Below, piece by piece: positions 1 through 9,608 of a stretch of 64,000 nt of DNA (position 1 is the stretch's first letter; each line of letters begins with the position of its first letter). Location: assembly GCF_003576375.1 (NCBI RefSeq), contig NZ_QWGE01000004.1:1-64000 (forward strand), given 5' to 3'. The DNA comes from Pontibacter oryzae (lineage in GTDB: Bacteria > Bacteroidota > Bacteroidia > Cytophagales > Hymenobacteraceae). A program made the position numbers and the translations under genes. Under the pieces are notes generated by a model, which did not search any database, was not told the origin of the DNA, and worked only from the letters and a program-made list of their open reading frames with translations.

Positions 1-87
1 CCGGGACAGCGCAGGCGCTAGCAGTACTCTCTGGATTCTGGCTCGGACTACATAACTTTAAACCAATATTTGTTTATAGTATAAAGC

Positions 88-138
88 TTTAACAAGTAAA
101 GGCCGGCTGCAATACACAGCCGGCCTTTACTTGTTAAA
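88..138 (-). terminator. Perfect 22-bp inverted repeat downstream of aspA
   Basis: The left arm at 88-109 and the right arm at 117-138 are exact reverse complements over 22 bp, around a 7-nt loop. The core is GGCCGGCTG/CAGCCGGCC. It lies 10 nt past the aspA stop, so it is probably the aspA terminator. The stem is longer than a usual intrinsic terminator and the U-tract is weak. Confidence 0.7.
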
Positions 139-148
139 TCCTTGCCAA

Positions 149-1558
149 TTAGCTATTGATAAACTTAGGATGGATAAGATTTTCAAAAGAAAAGACTTCA
201 TCCCACTTAGCCTGAGTTATTAATTCCCTCTCTATTACTGTAATATCATGTATAGATTTGCCTGTAGCTAAGGCCTCTTTAGCAATAGAAGCTGATTCTT
301 CGTATCCCAATATAGGGTTTAGCGCTGTAATGATGCCGATGCTATTCATTACCATATTAGCACAGATCGCTTCGTTGGCTGTAATGCCCTTTATACACTT
401 ATAAGTTAAAGTATAGCAGGCATTTTCCATGTAAGTTAATGAACTGAACAAACTAAAGGCGATTACAGGCTCCATTACATTCAGCTGTAGCTGACCTGCT
501 TCAGCTGCCATAGTTACGGTCATATCTGTACCGATCACATAAAAAGCAGTTTGATTAACAACCTCAGGTATTACAGGGTTTACTTTGCCAGGCATAATAG
601 AAGAGCCTGGTTGCATACGCGGTAAGTTAATTTCGTTAATACCGGTTCGAGGGCCAGAGGAAAGGAGCCGTAAATCGTTGCATATCTTAGATATCTTAAC
701 AGCGGAGCGTTTCATGACGCCAGAAACCTGTACATAAGCACCTGTATCGCATGTCGCTTCAATCAAGTCCTCAGCAAGTACAACCGGAATACCTGTAAGG
801 TTACGGAGGTGCTCAGTAACAATTTCCGGATAGCCTTCAGGTGCGTTAATGGATGTCCCGATTGCTGTGGCACCCATATTGATCTCGCATATCAGCATCT
901 TTGCTTCATTTAGGCGTTGAATATCCTCCTTAATTGTAGTGGAAAAACCGTTAAACTCAGCGCCTAATGTCATCGGTACAGCATCTTGCAATTGTGTGCG
1001 GCCCATTTTTAATACGTTGGCAAACTCTTCTCCTTTTAAGCGAAATGCTTTCTGAAGTTCTTCTAGGCTTTCTATAAAACTTTCAATCTTGCGGTATAGT
1101 GCTAAACGGAAAGCTGTAGGGTAAGCATCATTAGTGGATTGTGAGAAGTTAACATGGTTATTAGGGTGCACATACTGGTACTCGCCTTTTTTATGCCCTA
1201 AAATCTCGAGCGCTAAATTCGCCACAACTTCATTTACGTTCATGTTAACCGAAGTTCCTGCACCTCCCTGAATCATGTCCGTTACAAACTGGTCAAGATA
1301 CTCGCCGGCTATTAGCTTGTCGCAAGCCAGGCAGATCGCTTCTGCTATCTCTGGCTTCAAAACACCACAGTCTCGGTTGGCCATGGCTGCGGCTTTTTTA
1401 ACGTAACCAAATGCTTGGATAAACAATGGCTCCTTAGAAATGGGAATACCAGTTATATAGAAGTTATCCAGGGCTCGGGCTGTCTGTATGCCATAATATA
1501 GTTGGTCGGGGATATCCATCTCTCCCAGAAAATCATGTTCGGTTCTAAATTCGCTCAT
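149..1558 (-). CDS. aspA: Aspartate ammonia-lyase (aspartase)
   Basis: Cytoplasmic enzyme that reversibly deaminates L-aspartate to fumarate and ammonia, linking amino-acid use to the TCA cycle. The 469-residue product has the conserved blocks of the aspartase/fumarase superfamily: GTSxNMNxNE at 101-110, HPNNHVNFSQSTND at 131-144, GRTQLQDAVPMTLG at 186-199 and the GSSIMPGKVNP signature loop at 318-328 with the catalytic serine. Length is normal for AspA. Class II fumarase is the main alternative, but the NMNVNE block and overall sequence favour aspartase. It lies 55 nt downstream of the RNase D gene on the same strand, possibly co-transcribed. Confidence 0.93.
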   Translation of the reverse strand: MSEFRTEHDFLGEMDIPDQLYYGIQTARALDNFYITGIPISKEPLFIQAFGYVKKAAAMANRDCGVLKPEIAEAICLACDKLIAGEYLDQFVTDMIQGGAGTSVNMNVNEVVANLALEILGHKKGEYQYVHPNNHVNFSQSTNDAYPTAFRLALYRKIESFIESLEELQKAFRLKGEEFANVLKMGRTQLQDAVPMTLGAEFNGFSTTIKEDIQRLNEAKMLICEINMGATAIGTSINAPEGYPEIVTEHLRNLTGIPVVLAEDLIEATCDTGAYVQVSGVMKRSAVKISKICNDLRLLSSGPRTGINEINLPRMQPGSSIMPGKVNPVIPEVVNQTAFYVIGTDMTVTMAAEAGQLQLNVMEPVIAFSLFSSLTYMENACYTLTYKCIKGITANEAICANMVMNSIGIITALNPILGYEESASIAKEALATGKSIHDITVIERELITQAKWDEVFSFENLIHPKFINS

Positions 1559-1613
1559 ACTTATAGAAAGTTGATGTTAATATCTGTTGCTGTATATTTT
1601 GGGAGTCATCGTT

Positions 1614-2807
1614 TTATGAAATAGGCTTAGGAAGTTTTATTCCAAGCTCTTCTGCTGTTTCCTGTACAATGTGAGAAGCATAAGCTTTTGTGCAACGCAA
1701 GTTTCCGTTTACACTATACTCATTAATAACACTTTGATTAATGATTAACCGTGAGGCAAACTCGCCATACTTAGTCATAATACATTTTTGAACTTGCGTT
1801 AACTCCTCTTTGCGCTGCTCAGTTTCTGGAGTGCGGGGAGGTCTTTGCCAACGGCTTTCAGGGTAATCGTGGCTAATATTATTTGCCTGGGCACTCTGCT
1901 TAGCCTCAACAATAGCACCCGCAAGTAGTTGCTCGTTGCGTGAGCGCTTTAGGCCGCCATGTATACCTTTAGTGTGGTTAAGCCACTCATGCACATCTAC
2001 ATCCGTGTTACTGGCTAGCTCAACCAAAGCTTCGTTTGGGATAACGTACGGAGCCGGCTTATTAAATTGCTGCCCCATTTGTTCTCTAAAGGCAAACAGG
2101 TTCTTGAGAATATGCTGCTGGTAAAAAGAAAGCCTGAATGCGTTGCGTAGCTTGAGATGTGGATTTTCAGGGGTGCTGTAAGTAAGGCCTTCCAGAAGTT
2201 GATTTTCTTCTTCCAGCCAATGCAGCCTGCCAAGTTCCTTTACCTCGTTCACGAGCTTACCCTTAATGCGGTGCAAGTAAATAACATCGAGTGCCGCGTA
2301 GCGGAGCTGGGCATCTGTCAATGGCCGCTTGTTCCAGTTGCTTGATTGCTGCGATTTATCAATCTCAATATCAAACTCTTCTTTCATAACTGTAGCCAGC
2401 GATGAGCGCTCGTAGTTCAGAATTTTGGCGGCCACATCCGTATCCATCACTCCCTTTATGCTACAGCCTAATTTGTCGAGCAAAAGTATATCATTGTTCG
2501 CGTGGTGTATGATTTTAGTAATACCGCCGTTTTGCAGCAAATCAAACAAAGGCTGTAGGTCATTAATCGTGAAGGGATCTATGATATAGCATGTGCCGGC
2601 TTCATCGGCAATCTGCACCAGGCAAAGGTTAAAGCCGTAGGTAAAGCGGTTTTGGTCAAACTCTAAGTCTAAAGCCAGCTCTTGGCAATTGTTTAGCAGA
2701 GCTAATGCTTCTTGCAGCTGATCCTGATTTTCGATCAACTTAATCGTTACGCCGTCGTGTGTCAGCATTGTATTTTCCATTCCTAAAGTTAAAAAGGTTT
2801 CCAGCAT
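1614..2807 (-). CDS. rnd: Ribonuclease D-like 3'-5' exonuclease with HRDC domain
   Basis: DEDDy-family exoribonuclease, in other bacteria used for tRNA 3'-end maturation. The exonuclease motifs are visible: DLEFD around residues 47-51 (Asp47, Glu49), NND near 104-106 and YxxxD at 170-174. An HRDC nucleic-acid-binding domain follows at roughly 220-295. The start is uncertain because Met1, Met10 and Met14 are all in frame before the conserved part. An exact assignment to RNase D rather than another DEDD exonuclease rests on the DEDD plus HRDC architecture. Confidence 0.88.
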   Translation of the reverse strand: MLETFLTLGMENTMLTHDGVTIKLIENQDQLQEALALLNNCQELALDLEFDQNRFTYGFNLCLVQIADEAGTCYIIDPFTINDLQPLFDLLQNGGITKIIHHANNDILLLDKLGCSIKGVMDTDVAAKILNYERSSLATVMKEEFDIEIDKSQQSSNWNKRPLTDAQLRYAALDVIYLHRIKGKLVNEVKELGRLHWLEEENQLLEGLTYSTPENPHLKLRNAFRLSFYQQHILKNLFAFREQMGQQFNKPAPYVIPNEALVELASNTDVDVHEWLNHTKGIHGGLKRSRNEQLLAGAIVEAKQSAQANNISHDYPESRWQRPPRTPETEQRKEELTQVQKCIMTKYGEFASRLIINQSVINEYSVNGNLRCTKAYASHIVQETAEELGIKLPKPIS

Positions 2808-2875
2808 ATCTGCACCTTATGTTTTCTTTTTTAGGAGCAGTAGCGGGGATCTACTTTAGTAACAGTTTTAAATGA

Positions 2876-2908
2876 AAAGAGTCCCTGCCATAAGGGCAGG
2901 GACTCTTT
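2876..2908. terminator. Intrinsic terminator hairpin
   Basis: The arms AAAGAGTCCCTGCC (2876-2889) and GGCAGGGACTCTTT (2895-2908) pair perfectly around a 5-nt loop, with an A-run before and a T-run after. It lies just past the end of the small lipoprotein gene on the minus strand, and that gene is its natural client. Confidence 0.85.
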
Positions 2909-2933
2909 TATTCAATTGTATCTGAAGGTTTAA

Positions 2934-3155
2934 TTACTCGATAGGAGGCTGCTCCTCCTGAATATCCATCATTGTAGTGTCCTCCTCCATCATGATTGTG
3001 TCAGCTTCCATGTTCATGTCGGTTTCCATGTCAGACTCTACTTCATCAGTAGACTCAATGGTGTCCGATTCTGTAGCGTTATTATCCTGGTTGCTACAAG
3101 CCGTAAAGGCGGTAAACGCAAAAGCGGCAAAAGCTAATTTCCAATACTTTTTCAT
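2934..3155 (-). CDS. Small acidic lipoprotein, unknown function
   Basis: Begins MKKYWKLAFAAF with a lipobox ending FTAC (Cys20 from this start), so it should be lipidated and exported. The mature part is about 54 residues, very rich in Asp, Glu, Met, Ser and Thr, with no Lys or Arg and no recognisable domain. An in-frame Met four codons upstream (3167) precedes the typical MKK start; I chose the MKK start. A hairpin terminator follows at 2876-2908, so it is a single-gene unit. I cannot assign a function. Confidence 0.7.
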   Translation of the reverse strand: MKKYWKLAFAAFAFTAFTACSNQDNNATESDTIESTDEVESDMETDMNMEADTIMMEEDTTMMDIQEEQPPIE

Positions 3156-3390
3156 AATCTTAACCAAATTGATTTTGTACTAATTTATACAGTAGGTTAT
3201 TAGAAGTAACCCTTGCGATAGTTGTAAATGATATTTTTTGAAGTTAACGCTCCCCTAGCCTAGGTTAAAGTATAAATATAACTAGCAAACGACTTATACA
3301 GCTGAGAAATTAATTTGGCTCATGTTAAACTATATTAATTACTTTTGAACTTTGATAACAATCAGACTAAAAACTTTTAAGTATAAAGGC

Positions 3391-4164
3391 ATGAAACAAT
3401 ATTCTACAGTAAATCGGCTATGTGCTGCACTAGTCCTGGGTATCTCGCTACTATTCTCAGGCTGTAGCAAAGATGATGAACCTGAAACTACAGTTTTGTA
3501 TGGCCCAGCCACGCAGATAGGGCAGGGAACTGTGCGCTCTTGGGTAAAAGTAACTCCGGATAAAAAGCCGGTTGCTATTGGCATCAGTATCTCTAAGAAA
3601 ATAGTGCCTTCGTTGCCAAGCGAAATGACTGTGTATACACTTGCTTTCCCGGAAGGTGTGGACATGCCGCCATACAACCACGTTATGCTGGACTGGAACC
3701 CGAACGGCCATCCGCCAATGGTCTACGAAATGCCACACTTCGACATGCATTTTTATACTATATCAGAAGCAGATCGCAATGCTGTAGTACCTGGCCCGCA
3801 AGGGCATACCCAAGACTTTCAGGATAACTACATGCCACCAAGCTATGTATCAGGTATGGAGGCTGTGCCGGATATGGGAGTGCATTGGGTAGACGGGCAC
3901 TCACCAGAGATGCATGGCGAGAACTTTACTAAAACCTTTGTATATGGCGCCAACAACAACAAGGTGATTTTTTATGAACCAATGATTACCCTTGCTTACC
4001 TGCAAAGCTTGGATGCCAACCGGAAAGAGGTTATACCTGTAGCACAGGCCGCCAAGGTGCAGCAGGATGGGTACCACCCACAATCGTATACTATCGTTAA
4101 TGACACTGAAAACGATACGTATGAGGTATACATCTCTAACCTAAAGTATAGAACCAAGGAATAA
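3391..4164 (+). CDS. Lipoprotein, TTHB210-like/DUF5602-type domain
   Basis: A 257-residue exported lipoprotein. From the start at 3391 the signal peptide ends LLFSGC with Cys25. The first in-frame ATG at 3352 would put a charged stretch before the signal sequence, so 3391 is preferred. The mature domain contains a His-rich segment, MPHFDMHFY, then GVHWVDGHSPEMHG, which could bind metal. This pattern resembles the TTHB210-like (DUF5602) family as I remember it; the function of that family is not clear to me. A strong bidirectional terminator follows. Confidence 0.75.
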   Translation: MKQYSTVNRLCAALVLGISLLFSGCSKDDEPETTVLYGPATQIGQGTVRSWVKVTPDKKPVAIGISISKKIVPSLPSEMTVYTLAFPEGVDMPPYNHVMLDWNPNGHPPMVYEMPHFDMHFYTISEADRNAVVPGPQGHTQDFQDNYMPPSYVSGMEAVPDMGVHWVDGHSPEMHGENFTKTFVYGANNNKVIFYEPMITLAYLQSLDANRKEVIPVAQAAKVQQDGYHPQSYTIVNDTENDTYEVYISNLKYRTKE

Positions 4165-4165
4165 C

Positions 4166-4198
4166 AAAAAAGCCCGGCTGCAGTAGCCGGGCTTTTTT
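4166..4198. terminator. Bidirectional terminator between convergent genes
   Basis: AAAAAAGCCCGGCT (4166-4179) pairs with AGCCGGGCTTTTTT (4185-4198). Runs of A before and T after make it work on both strands, serving the lipoprotein gene (plus) and the M28 peptidase gene (minus). Confidence 0.9.
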
Positions 4199-4218
4199 GT
4201 TATGATAAAGTGCGTTTG

Positions 4219-5955
4219 TTATTTTTTTGAAGCAGATGCTTTTGAAAGCGTTTCCTCTCTTTTTGCCTTAAACTCAGTGCCTGGTTTCCACTCAGGCATT
4301 TTTTCTGTGTTAGCAACTCTGTAACCGACGCGCAGAAATAACTGCAGGTCTTCTACCGCACCTTCCAAATTCCAGTCATCACGAACCTCATCGGTAAGCT
4401 TATGATAATCATTGGCAGTATAGTTTTCATTCCATTTAGTTACATAGTCTGCGGGCTGGTTGCGGGCTTTAACACCTGATTCAGCATAAAGAGCCGGCAC
4501 GCCCTGCTTGGCAAACTCGAAATGGTCTGAGCGATAGAAAGAGCCGTTCTCAGGTGTGGCCTCAGGCACGATATGCCGGTTTTGCGTAGCCGCCTCCTGG
4601 GCCAGCACATCCTCCAGTGTGGAGTTGCCATAGCCAACCACTACCACATCCTCGGTAGGGCCGTAAGCGTTTAGCACATCCATGTTAATGTTGGCTACTG
4701 TTTTGCTGAGCGGATAAAGCGGGTTATTGGCATAATACTTAGAACCTAAAAGGCCTTTCTCCTCAGCGGTAACGGCTAAAAACAAGATGGAACGTTTCGG
4801 CTTTGTCTTCATCTCACTGAAAGCCTTCGCAATCTCCAGGAGGCCTGCGGTGCCGCTGGCATTATCCAGGGCGCCGTTGTAAACCTGGTCTCCCTGCAGG
4901 CTGGGGTCTTTGCCCAAATGGTCCCAGTGGGCAGTGTATACTACATATTCATTTTTCAGATCCGGGTCTGACCCCTCCAGTTTGGCGATCACGTTCTGCG
5001 ACTGTACTTCGCGTAGCTTATTTTTAAGGGTGAAGCTGGCCGTAGCCTTAAGCGGAACAGGTTTGAACTCTTTCTGGCGTGCAGCCATTTTCAGGTCATC
5101 AAAGTTGCGGCCCAACGCAGTGAACAACTCACGGGCCTTAGGCTCTGTAATCCAGGCCTCAATCTCGGCGCGGTGCATGTTTTTGTTGGCTGCGCTAATA
5201 TCGAAACCCTCGCGGCTGTGGCTGCCCGAAAGAACTTCGTAAGGATAACCAGCCGGACCAGTTTCGTGGATGATAATGGCGGCTGCCGCTCCCTTCTCAG
5301 CAGCTACTTCATACTTGTAAGTCCAGCGGCCATAGTATGTCATGGCTTTGCCGCCAAACATGGTGCTATCGAGTTTATTTGGATTACTGGCATCAGGTAT
5401 AGGCGGGTCGTTCACGAGCATTACAATTGTTTTGCCTTTTACGTCTAGGCCTTTATAGTCATCCCAGCCATACTCAGGGGCCACTACGCCATATCCCACG
5501 AAAACCATTTCTGTATTCTTGAGGTCCACGTTGGGTACAAAACGGCGTGTAACGGCCACATAATCATCAGGGAAGTTGAGCTGTATCTTTTTGCCGTTGG
5601 CAGTGAAAGAAGCTGTAGGTGTTGGAGTGTAGCCAAACATAGGCACTTTTTGCACATAGCTGCCATCGGGGTTACCTGGCTGCAGGCCCAGCTTTTTAAA
5701 CTGCCGTGTAAGGTATGCCACCGTAGAGTCTTCGCCAACAGACCCGGGGGCGCGGCCTTCGAAGGCATCAGATGCTAGCACCGTAGTATGCGCTAGCAAA
5801 TCAGCAGCGGAAATGCTTTCGAGCGCTGGTTGCAGGTTCGTGCTGTCGGCAAGTGCTATTGCGTCTGCATCCACATCTTCAACCTGGCGGGCATTTTCGT
5901 TACAGCCCATGGCCAGTACACTTAGGCAACTTAATAGCAGAATATTTTTTTTCAT
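4219..5955 (-). CDS. M28-family zinc metallopeptidase lipoprotein with PA domain
   Basis: Predicted cell-envelope aminopeptidase/carboxypeptidase. The lipobox AMGC places the lipidated Cys at 18. A protease-associated insert spans roughly 150-250. The two-zinc M28 ligands can be followed: His343 and Asp345 in HWDHLG, Asp364 in NGALDNASG, Glu398-Glu399 in VTAEE, Asp426 in NINMD and His478 in RSDHFEF. The length of 578 residues fits the PA-M28 subfamily common in Bacteroidota. The peptide substrate cannot be inferred. It shares a terminator with the convergent lipoprotein gene. Confidence 0.92.
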   Translation of the reverse strand: MKKNILLLSCLSVLAMGCNENARQVEDVDADAIALADSTNLQPALESISAADLLAHTTVLASDAFEGRAPGSVGEDSTVAYLTRQFKKLGLQPGNPDGSYVQKVPMFGYTPTPTASFTANGKKIQLNFPDDYVAVTRRFVPNVDLKNTEMVFVGYGVVAPEYGWDDYKGLDVKGKTIVMLVNDPPIPDASNPNKLDSTMFGGKAMTYYGRWTYKYEVAAEKGAAAAIIIHETGPAGYPYEVLSGSHSREGFDISAANKNMHRAEIEAWITEPKARELFTALGRNFDDLKMAARQKEFKPVPLKATASFTLKNKLREVQSQNVIAKLEGSDPDLKNEYVVYTAHWDHLGKDPSLQGDQVYNGALDNASGTAGLLEIAKAFSEMKTKPKRSILFLAVTAEEKGLLGSKYYANNPLYPLSKTVANINMDVLNAYGPTEDVVVVGYGNSTLEDVLAQEAATQNRHIVPEATPENGSFYRSDHFEFAKQGVPALYAESGVKARNQPADYVTKWNENYTANDYHKLTDEVRDDWNLEGAVEDLQLFLRVGYRVANTEKMPEWKPGTEFKAKREETLSKASASKK

Positions 5956-6019
5956 AGAATGATGATTAGTGTACCCTTAAGTTAAATAAAAAATCTATAC
6001 ATTGGCCAGTACGATATAC

Positions 6020-6496
6020 TTAAGCCGCTAATTGCCAGCTTCCTGGTACTCCCTGATGTAGTTCCTTGATAAGATTTATAATGCCTGGTAGGTGCTGTTT
6101 AACCTGGCACTCCCATACCACAAGGCGCTGCCAGCCTGCTTCGCGGTACTGCTGTTTATACTTAGCATCGCGCGCTAGGTTTGCGGCAAACTTGTTGCGC
6201 CAGAACAAAACGTTTGACTTCGGTAAATCCGGCTGACAGTAAGGGCAGCGGTGCCAGAAGCATCCATGCATAAAAATAGCCAACCGTCGGCTTGGGTAAC
6301 AAATATCAGGCTTGCCAGGTGCTTTGGGCCAATGTATACGATAGCCGCGCAAGCCGGCATGCCATAGCGCTTTGCGCAACTGCAGTTCGGGCTTTGTGTT
6401 TTTAGCTTTGTTGCCACGCATATAGCGGCTTGTTTTTTCCGCTGCCGTAAGAGGTGCTGCAGATATTTTATAATTTTTCTTTATCTGTTTTGCCAC
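6020..6496 (-). CDS. vsr: Very short patch repair endonuclease (Vsr)
   Basis: Mismatch endonuclease that nicks 5' of T in T:G mispairs arising from deaminated 5-methylcytosine. The 158-residue product shows the family pattern: NTKPELQLRKALWHAG near the N-terminus, PGKPDICYP with the catalytic Asp, IFMHGCFWHRC with the zinc-associated Cys/His cluster, PKSNVLFWRNK, and GWQRLVVWECQVK. Vsr genes usually neighbour a cytosine-5 DNA methyltransferase, but none occurs anywhere in this window, so it appears to be an orphan. It is divergent from sucA. Confidence 0.9.
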   Translation of the reverse strand: MAKQIKKNYKISAAPLTAAEKTSRYMRGNKAKNTKPELQLRKALWHAGLRGYRIHWPKAPGKPDICYPSRRLAIFMHGCFWHRCPYCQPDLPKSNVLFWRNKFAANLARDAKYKQQYREAGWQRLVVWECQVKQHLPGIINLIKELHQGVPGSWQLAA

Positions 6497-6689
6497 AAGT
6501 ATGCTCCCTGATGTTAGAGCTAGAACAAAGCCACTAAAAGCATAGTTTAAACGCCTACAATTAAATTAGATACTAACTACACTGATAGTCTATTAGAAAA
6601 AAGCAACTACATGTACTAGTTCAGGGTAAGCTATAGAATAGTTTAGTGAATGATAATGAGCAATATTTGCGAATGCGAATACGTGTAAT

Positions 6690-6718
6690 TTGATTTTTGG
6701 ATAATCCTTCTAACTTTG
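6690..6718 (+). promoter_or_regulatory. Promoter of the sucA operon
   Basis: TTG at 6690-6692, an 18-bp spacer, then TAACTTTG at 6711-6718, matching the Bacteroidota consensus TTG-N19-TAnnTTTG within one base of spacing. The -7 element covers the upstream in-frame ATG at 6716, which shows that translation must begin at 6746. Confidence 0.7.
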
Positions 6719-6745
6719 CCTTTTACACACGCAGTAGTTTTAACT

Positions 6746-9493
6746 ATGGATAAATATACATACATCGCCAATGCGCACGGCGATTACATTGATGGGCTGT
6801 ATAAGGCATATCAGCAAGACCCGGAATCTGTGGATGCCGGATGGCGCAAGTTTTTTGAAGGCTTCGAGTTTGCCTCAGCATACGGCGAAAACGGGCACGA
6901 AGCTATAGTTGCCGCTCCTGCTAAGGGTGCCGTAGCTACCGGCGAGTCGGAGAAGGAAGTAGCGGTGCGTAACCTGATCCACGCCTACCGTACTCGCGGG
7001 CACCTACGCTCCACCACCAACCCCGTGCGCCAGCGCAAAGATCGCAAAGCGCGCCTCGACCTGTCTGACTTCGGTTTATCTGAAGCAGATCTAGATACAG
7101 TTTTCCAGGTTGGCGATATTATCGGCATCGGGCCAGCCACACTACGCGACATTGAAGGCGCGTTAAAAAAGATTTACGAAGGCTCTATCGGCTTTGAGTA
7201 CATGTATATCCGCGATCCGGAGGTACTGGAGTGGTTCAAAGAAAAAGTAGAGAAGGAGTCGTTAAACTTCAAACCATCCCTTGATTTCAAGAAACGCATT
7301 CTTTCTAAGCTGAACGAAGCCGTTGTTTTCGAGAACTTCCTGCACACAAAATTCTTAGGCCAGAAGCGTTTCTCGCTAGAAGGCGGCGAAACAACTATCC
7401 CTGCCCTGGATGCCATCATCGACAGAGGTTCCGAGCTTGGCGTGGAGGAAGTAGTGATAGGCATGGCACACCGTGGCCGCCTGAACGTGCTTGCCAACAT
7501 CATGGGTAAAACCTATGAGCAGATCTTCTCTGAGTTTGAAGGCACTGCCGTTCCGGACCTTACTATGGGTGACGGTGACGTGAAATACCACATGGGCTAC
7601 TCTTCGGAGGTGGTTACCCCATCTGGCAATAAAGTAAACCTGAAACTGGCCCCGAACCCATCGCACTTAGAAGCGGTGAACCCGGTAGTGGAAGGCTTTG
7701 TACGTGCCAAAATCGATACTTTATATAACAAGGACGCGGATAAGATCCTTCCTATACTTATACATGGCGATGCAGCCGTTGCCGGCCAGGGCATAGTGTA
7801 TGAGGTAACACAAATGGCTAACCTGGATGGCTACAACACAGGTGGTACCATCCATTTCGTGATTAACAACCAGGTTGGTTTCACGACTGACTTCGAGGAT
7901 GCACGTTCATCGATCTACTGTACTGATGTAGCCAAGATTTTGGATGCGCCGGTGCTGCACGTAAACGGCGACGACCCGGAAGCCGTGGTATTTGCCATGC
8001 GTTTTGCCATGGAGTACCGCCAGAAGGTGAACAACGATATCTTTATCGACATGGTGTGCTACCGCCGCCATGGCCACAACGAGTCGGATGAGCCAAAGTT
8101 CACGCAGCCGCAGCTTTATAATCTGATCTCGAAGCACGCAAACCCGCGTGAAGTATATAACAAAGAGCTGATCACGCGTGGCGAAGTGGATGCCGACCTT
8201 GCCAAGAGTATGGATAAGGAGTTCCGCAAAATGCTGCAGGATCGTCTGGATTTAGTAAAGCAGAAGCCATTGCCATATAACTACCAGCAAATGGAGTTGG
8301 CATGGCAGGAGCTGCGCCGCTCTAAACCGGAGGATTTTAATCAATCGCCGGAAACAGGTATTGCTGCTGAGGCAATAGAAACTGTTGGTAAAGCCCTAAC
8401 CACGCTGCCGCAAGGCTTTAAGCCGCTGAAGCAGATCGAGAAATTGATCAAAGAGCGTAAAGAGATGTTCTTTGAGACCAAGCAGCTAAACTGGGCAGCC
8501 GGTGAGTTGCTGGCCTACGGGTCTATACTTCTGGATGGCAAGATCGTTCGTTTCTCTGGCCAGGATGTGCAGCGCGGCACCTTCTCACATCGCCATGCTG
8601 TACTGCATGATGCTGTAACAAGCGCTCCTTACAATAACCTAAACCACATGAGCGAGCAACAAGGCTCGTTTGAGATTTACAACTCGCTGCTCTCGGAGTA
8701 TGGCGTACTGGGCTTTGAATTCGGCTATGCCATGGCGAACCCGGATGCACTCGTAATCTGGGAAGCACAGTTCGGCGACTTTGCCAACGGAGCCCAGGTA
8801 ATGATCGACCAGTTTATATCCTCTACTGAGTCTAAGTGGCAGCGTATGAATGGTTTGGTGATGCTGTTACCGCACGGCTACGAAGGCCAGGGACCAGAGC
8901 ACTCCAATGCCCGCCCAGAGCGCTTCCTGCAGCTGGCTGCCGAGAACAACATGTTCGTAACCATGCTGACTACGCCAGCTAACTTGTTCCACTTTATGCG
9001 CCGCCAGTTGGCCTTGCCATTCCGCAAGCCTGCTGTAAACATGTCGCCAAAATCGCTGCTGCGCCATCCGTTGGTGGTTTCTCCGGTAGAGGACTTTACT
9101 TCGGGTAGCTTTAAAGAAGTAATCGGAGATAGCTATGCGACCGCTAAATCTGTGAAGAAAGTACTGCTTTGCTCTGGCAAAGTATACTTCGACCTATTAG
9201 AGGAGCAGCAGAACAACAAGCGCAAGGATGTAGCGATAATCCGCCTGGAACAGCTAGCGCCATTCCCGAAAGTACAGTTGGAGGCAGAACTTCAGAAGTA
9301 TAAAAACGCCAAAGTATACTGGGTACAAGAGGAGCCTGAGAATATGGGAGCTTGGACATACATCCTGCGTATTATGCGAAACAATGTTGAGGATGTTGTT
9401 GCACGTAAAGCAAGTGCCTCGCCTGCTACCGGTTATATGAAGGTGCATGTTAAAGAGCAGCAAGATTTAGTAGAAAGAGCATTCTCTATTTAA
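6746..9493 (+). CDS. sucA: 2-oxoglutarate dehydrogenase E1 component
   Basis: Thiamine-diphosphate-dependent decarboxylase of the TCA cycle complex that turns 2-oxoglutarate into succinyl-CoA. From MDKYTYIANA the protein is 915 residues, the usual E1o length. The N-terminal segment YIANAHGDYIDGLYKAYQQDP is the typical E2/E3-binding leader. GMAHRGRLNVLA falls near 239-250, with HGDAAVAGQGIVYE and HVNGDDPEAV further on; these belong to the ThDP/Mg site, and the transketolase-like C-terminal half follows. The 6746 start is set by the promoter. First gene of the sucA-sucB-(S23)-lpdA cluster. Confidence 0.96.
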   Translation: MDKYTYIANAHGDYIDGLYKAYQQDPESVDAGWRKFFEGFEFASAYGENGHEAIVAAPAKGAVATGESEKEVAVRNLIHAYRTRGHLRSTTNPVRQRKDRKARLDLSDFGLSEADLDTVFQVGDIIGIGPATLRDIEGALKKIYEGSIGFEYMYIRDPEVLEWFKEKVEKESLNFKPSLDFKKRILSKLNEAVVFENFLHTKFLGQKRFSLEGGETTIPALDAIIDRGSELGVEEVVIGMAHRGRLNVLANIMGKTYEQIFSEFEGTAVPDLTMGDGDVKYHMGYSSEVVTPSGNKVNLKLAPNPSHLEAVNPVVEGFVRAKIDTLYNKDADKILPILIHGDAAVAGQGIVYEVTQMANLDGYNTGGTIHFVINNQVGFTTDFEDARSSIYCTDVAKILDAPVLHVNGDDPEAVVFAMRFAMEYRQKVNNDIFIDMVCYRRHGHNESDEPKFTQPQLYNLISKHANPREVYNKELITRGEVDADLAKSMDKEFRKMLQDRLDLVKQKPLPYNYQQMELAWQELRRSKPEDFNQSPETGIAAEAIETVGKALTTLPQGFKPLKQIEKLIKERKEMFFETKQLNWAAGELLAYGSILLDGKIVRFSGQDVQRGTFSHRHAVLHDAVTSAPYNNLNHMSEQQGSFEIYNSLLSEYGVLGFEFGYAMANPDALVIWEAQFGDFANGAQVMIDQFISSTESKWQRMNGLVMLLPHGYEGQGPEHSNARPERFLQLAAENNMFVTMLTTPANLFHFMRRQLALPFRKPAVNMSPKSLLRHPLVVSPVEDFTSGSFKEVIGDSYATAKSVKKVLLCSGKVYFDLLEEQQNNKRKDVAIIRLEQLAPFPKVQLEAELQKYKNAKVYWVQEEPENMGAWTYILRIMRNNVEDVVARKASASPATGYMKVHVKEQQDLVERAFSI

Positions 9494-9522
9494 TTAGAAA
9501 CTAATATTCAGGTATTATAACG

Positions 9523-9562
9523 GGAGAGATGATCGCTCAAAGAATTCCGAAGTCATCTCTCC
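9523..9562 (+). terminator. Hairpin between sucA and sucB
   Basis: GGAGAGATGA (9523-9532) pairs perfectly with TCATCTCTCC (9553-9562) and is followed by TTTATAATT. It resembles a partial terminator or an RNA-processing hairpin inside the operon. The rest of the gap up to the sucB start is made of repeats of the type AATTCGTAATTCA. Confidence 0.5.
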
Positions 9563-9608
9563 TTTATAATTCGTAATTCAAAATTCGTAATTCATAATTG
9601 ATAAAAAT

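Noticed and set aside
3..92. Open frame reaching the window edge (29 codons, ending in TAA at 90-92)
   Set aside because: It could be the end of a plus-strand gene, but 29 codons without a recognisable motif are not enough to call it.
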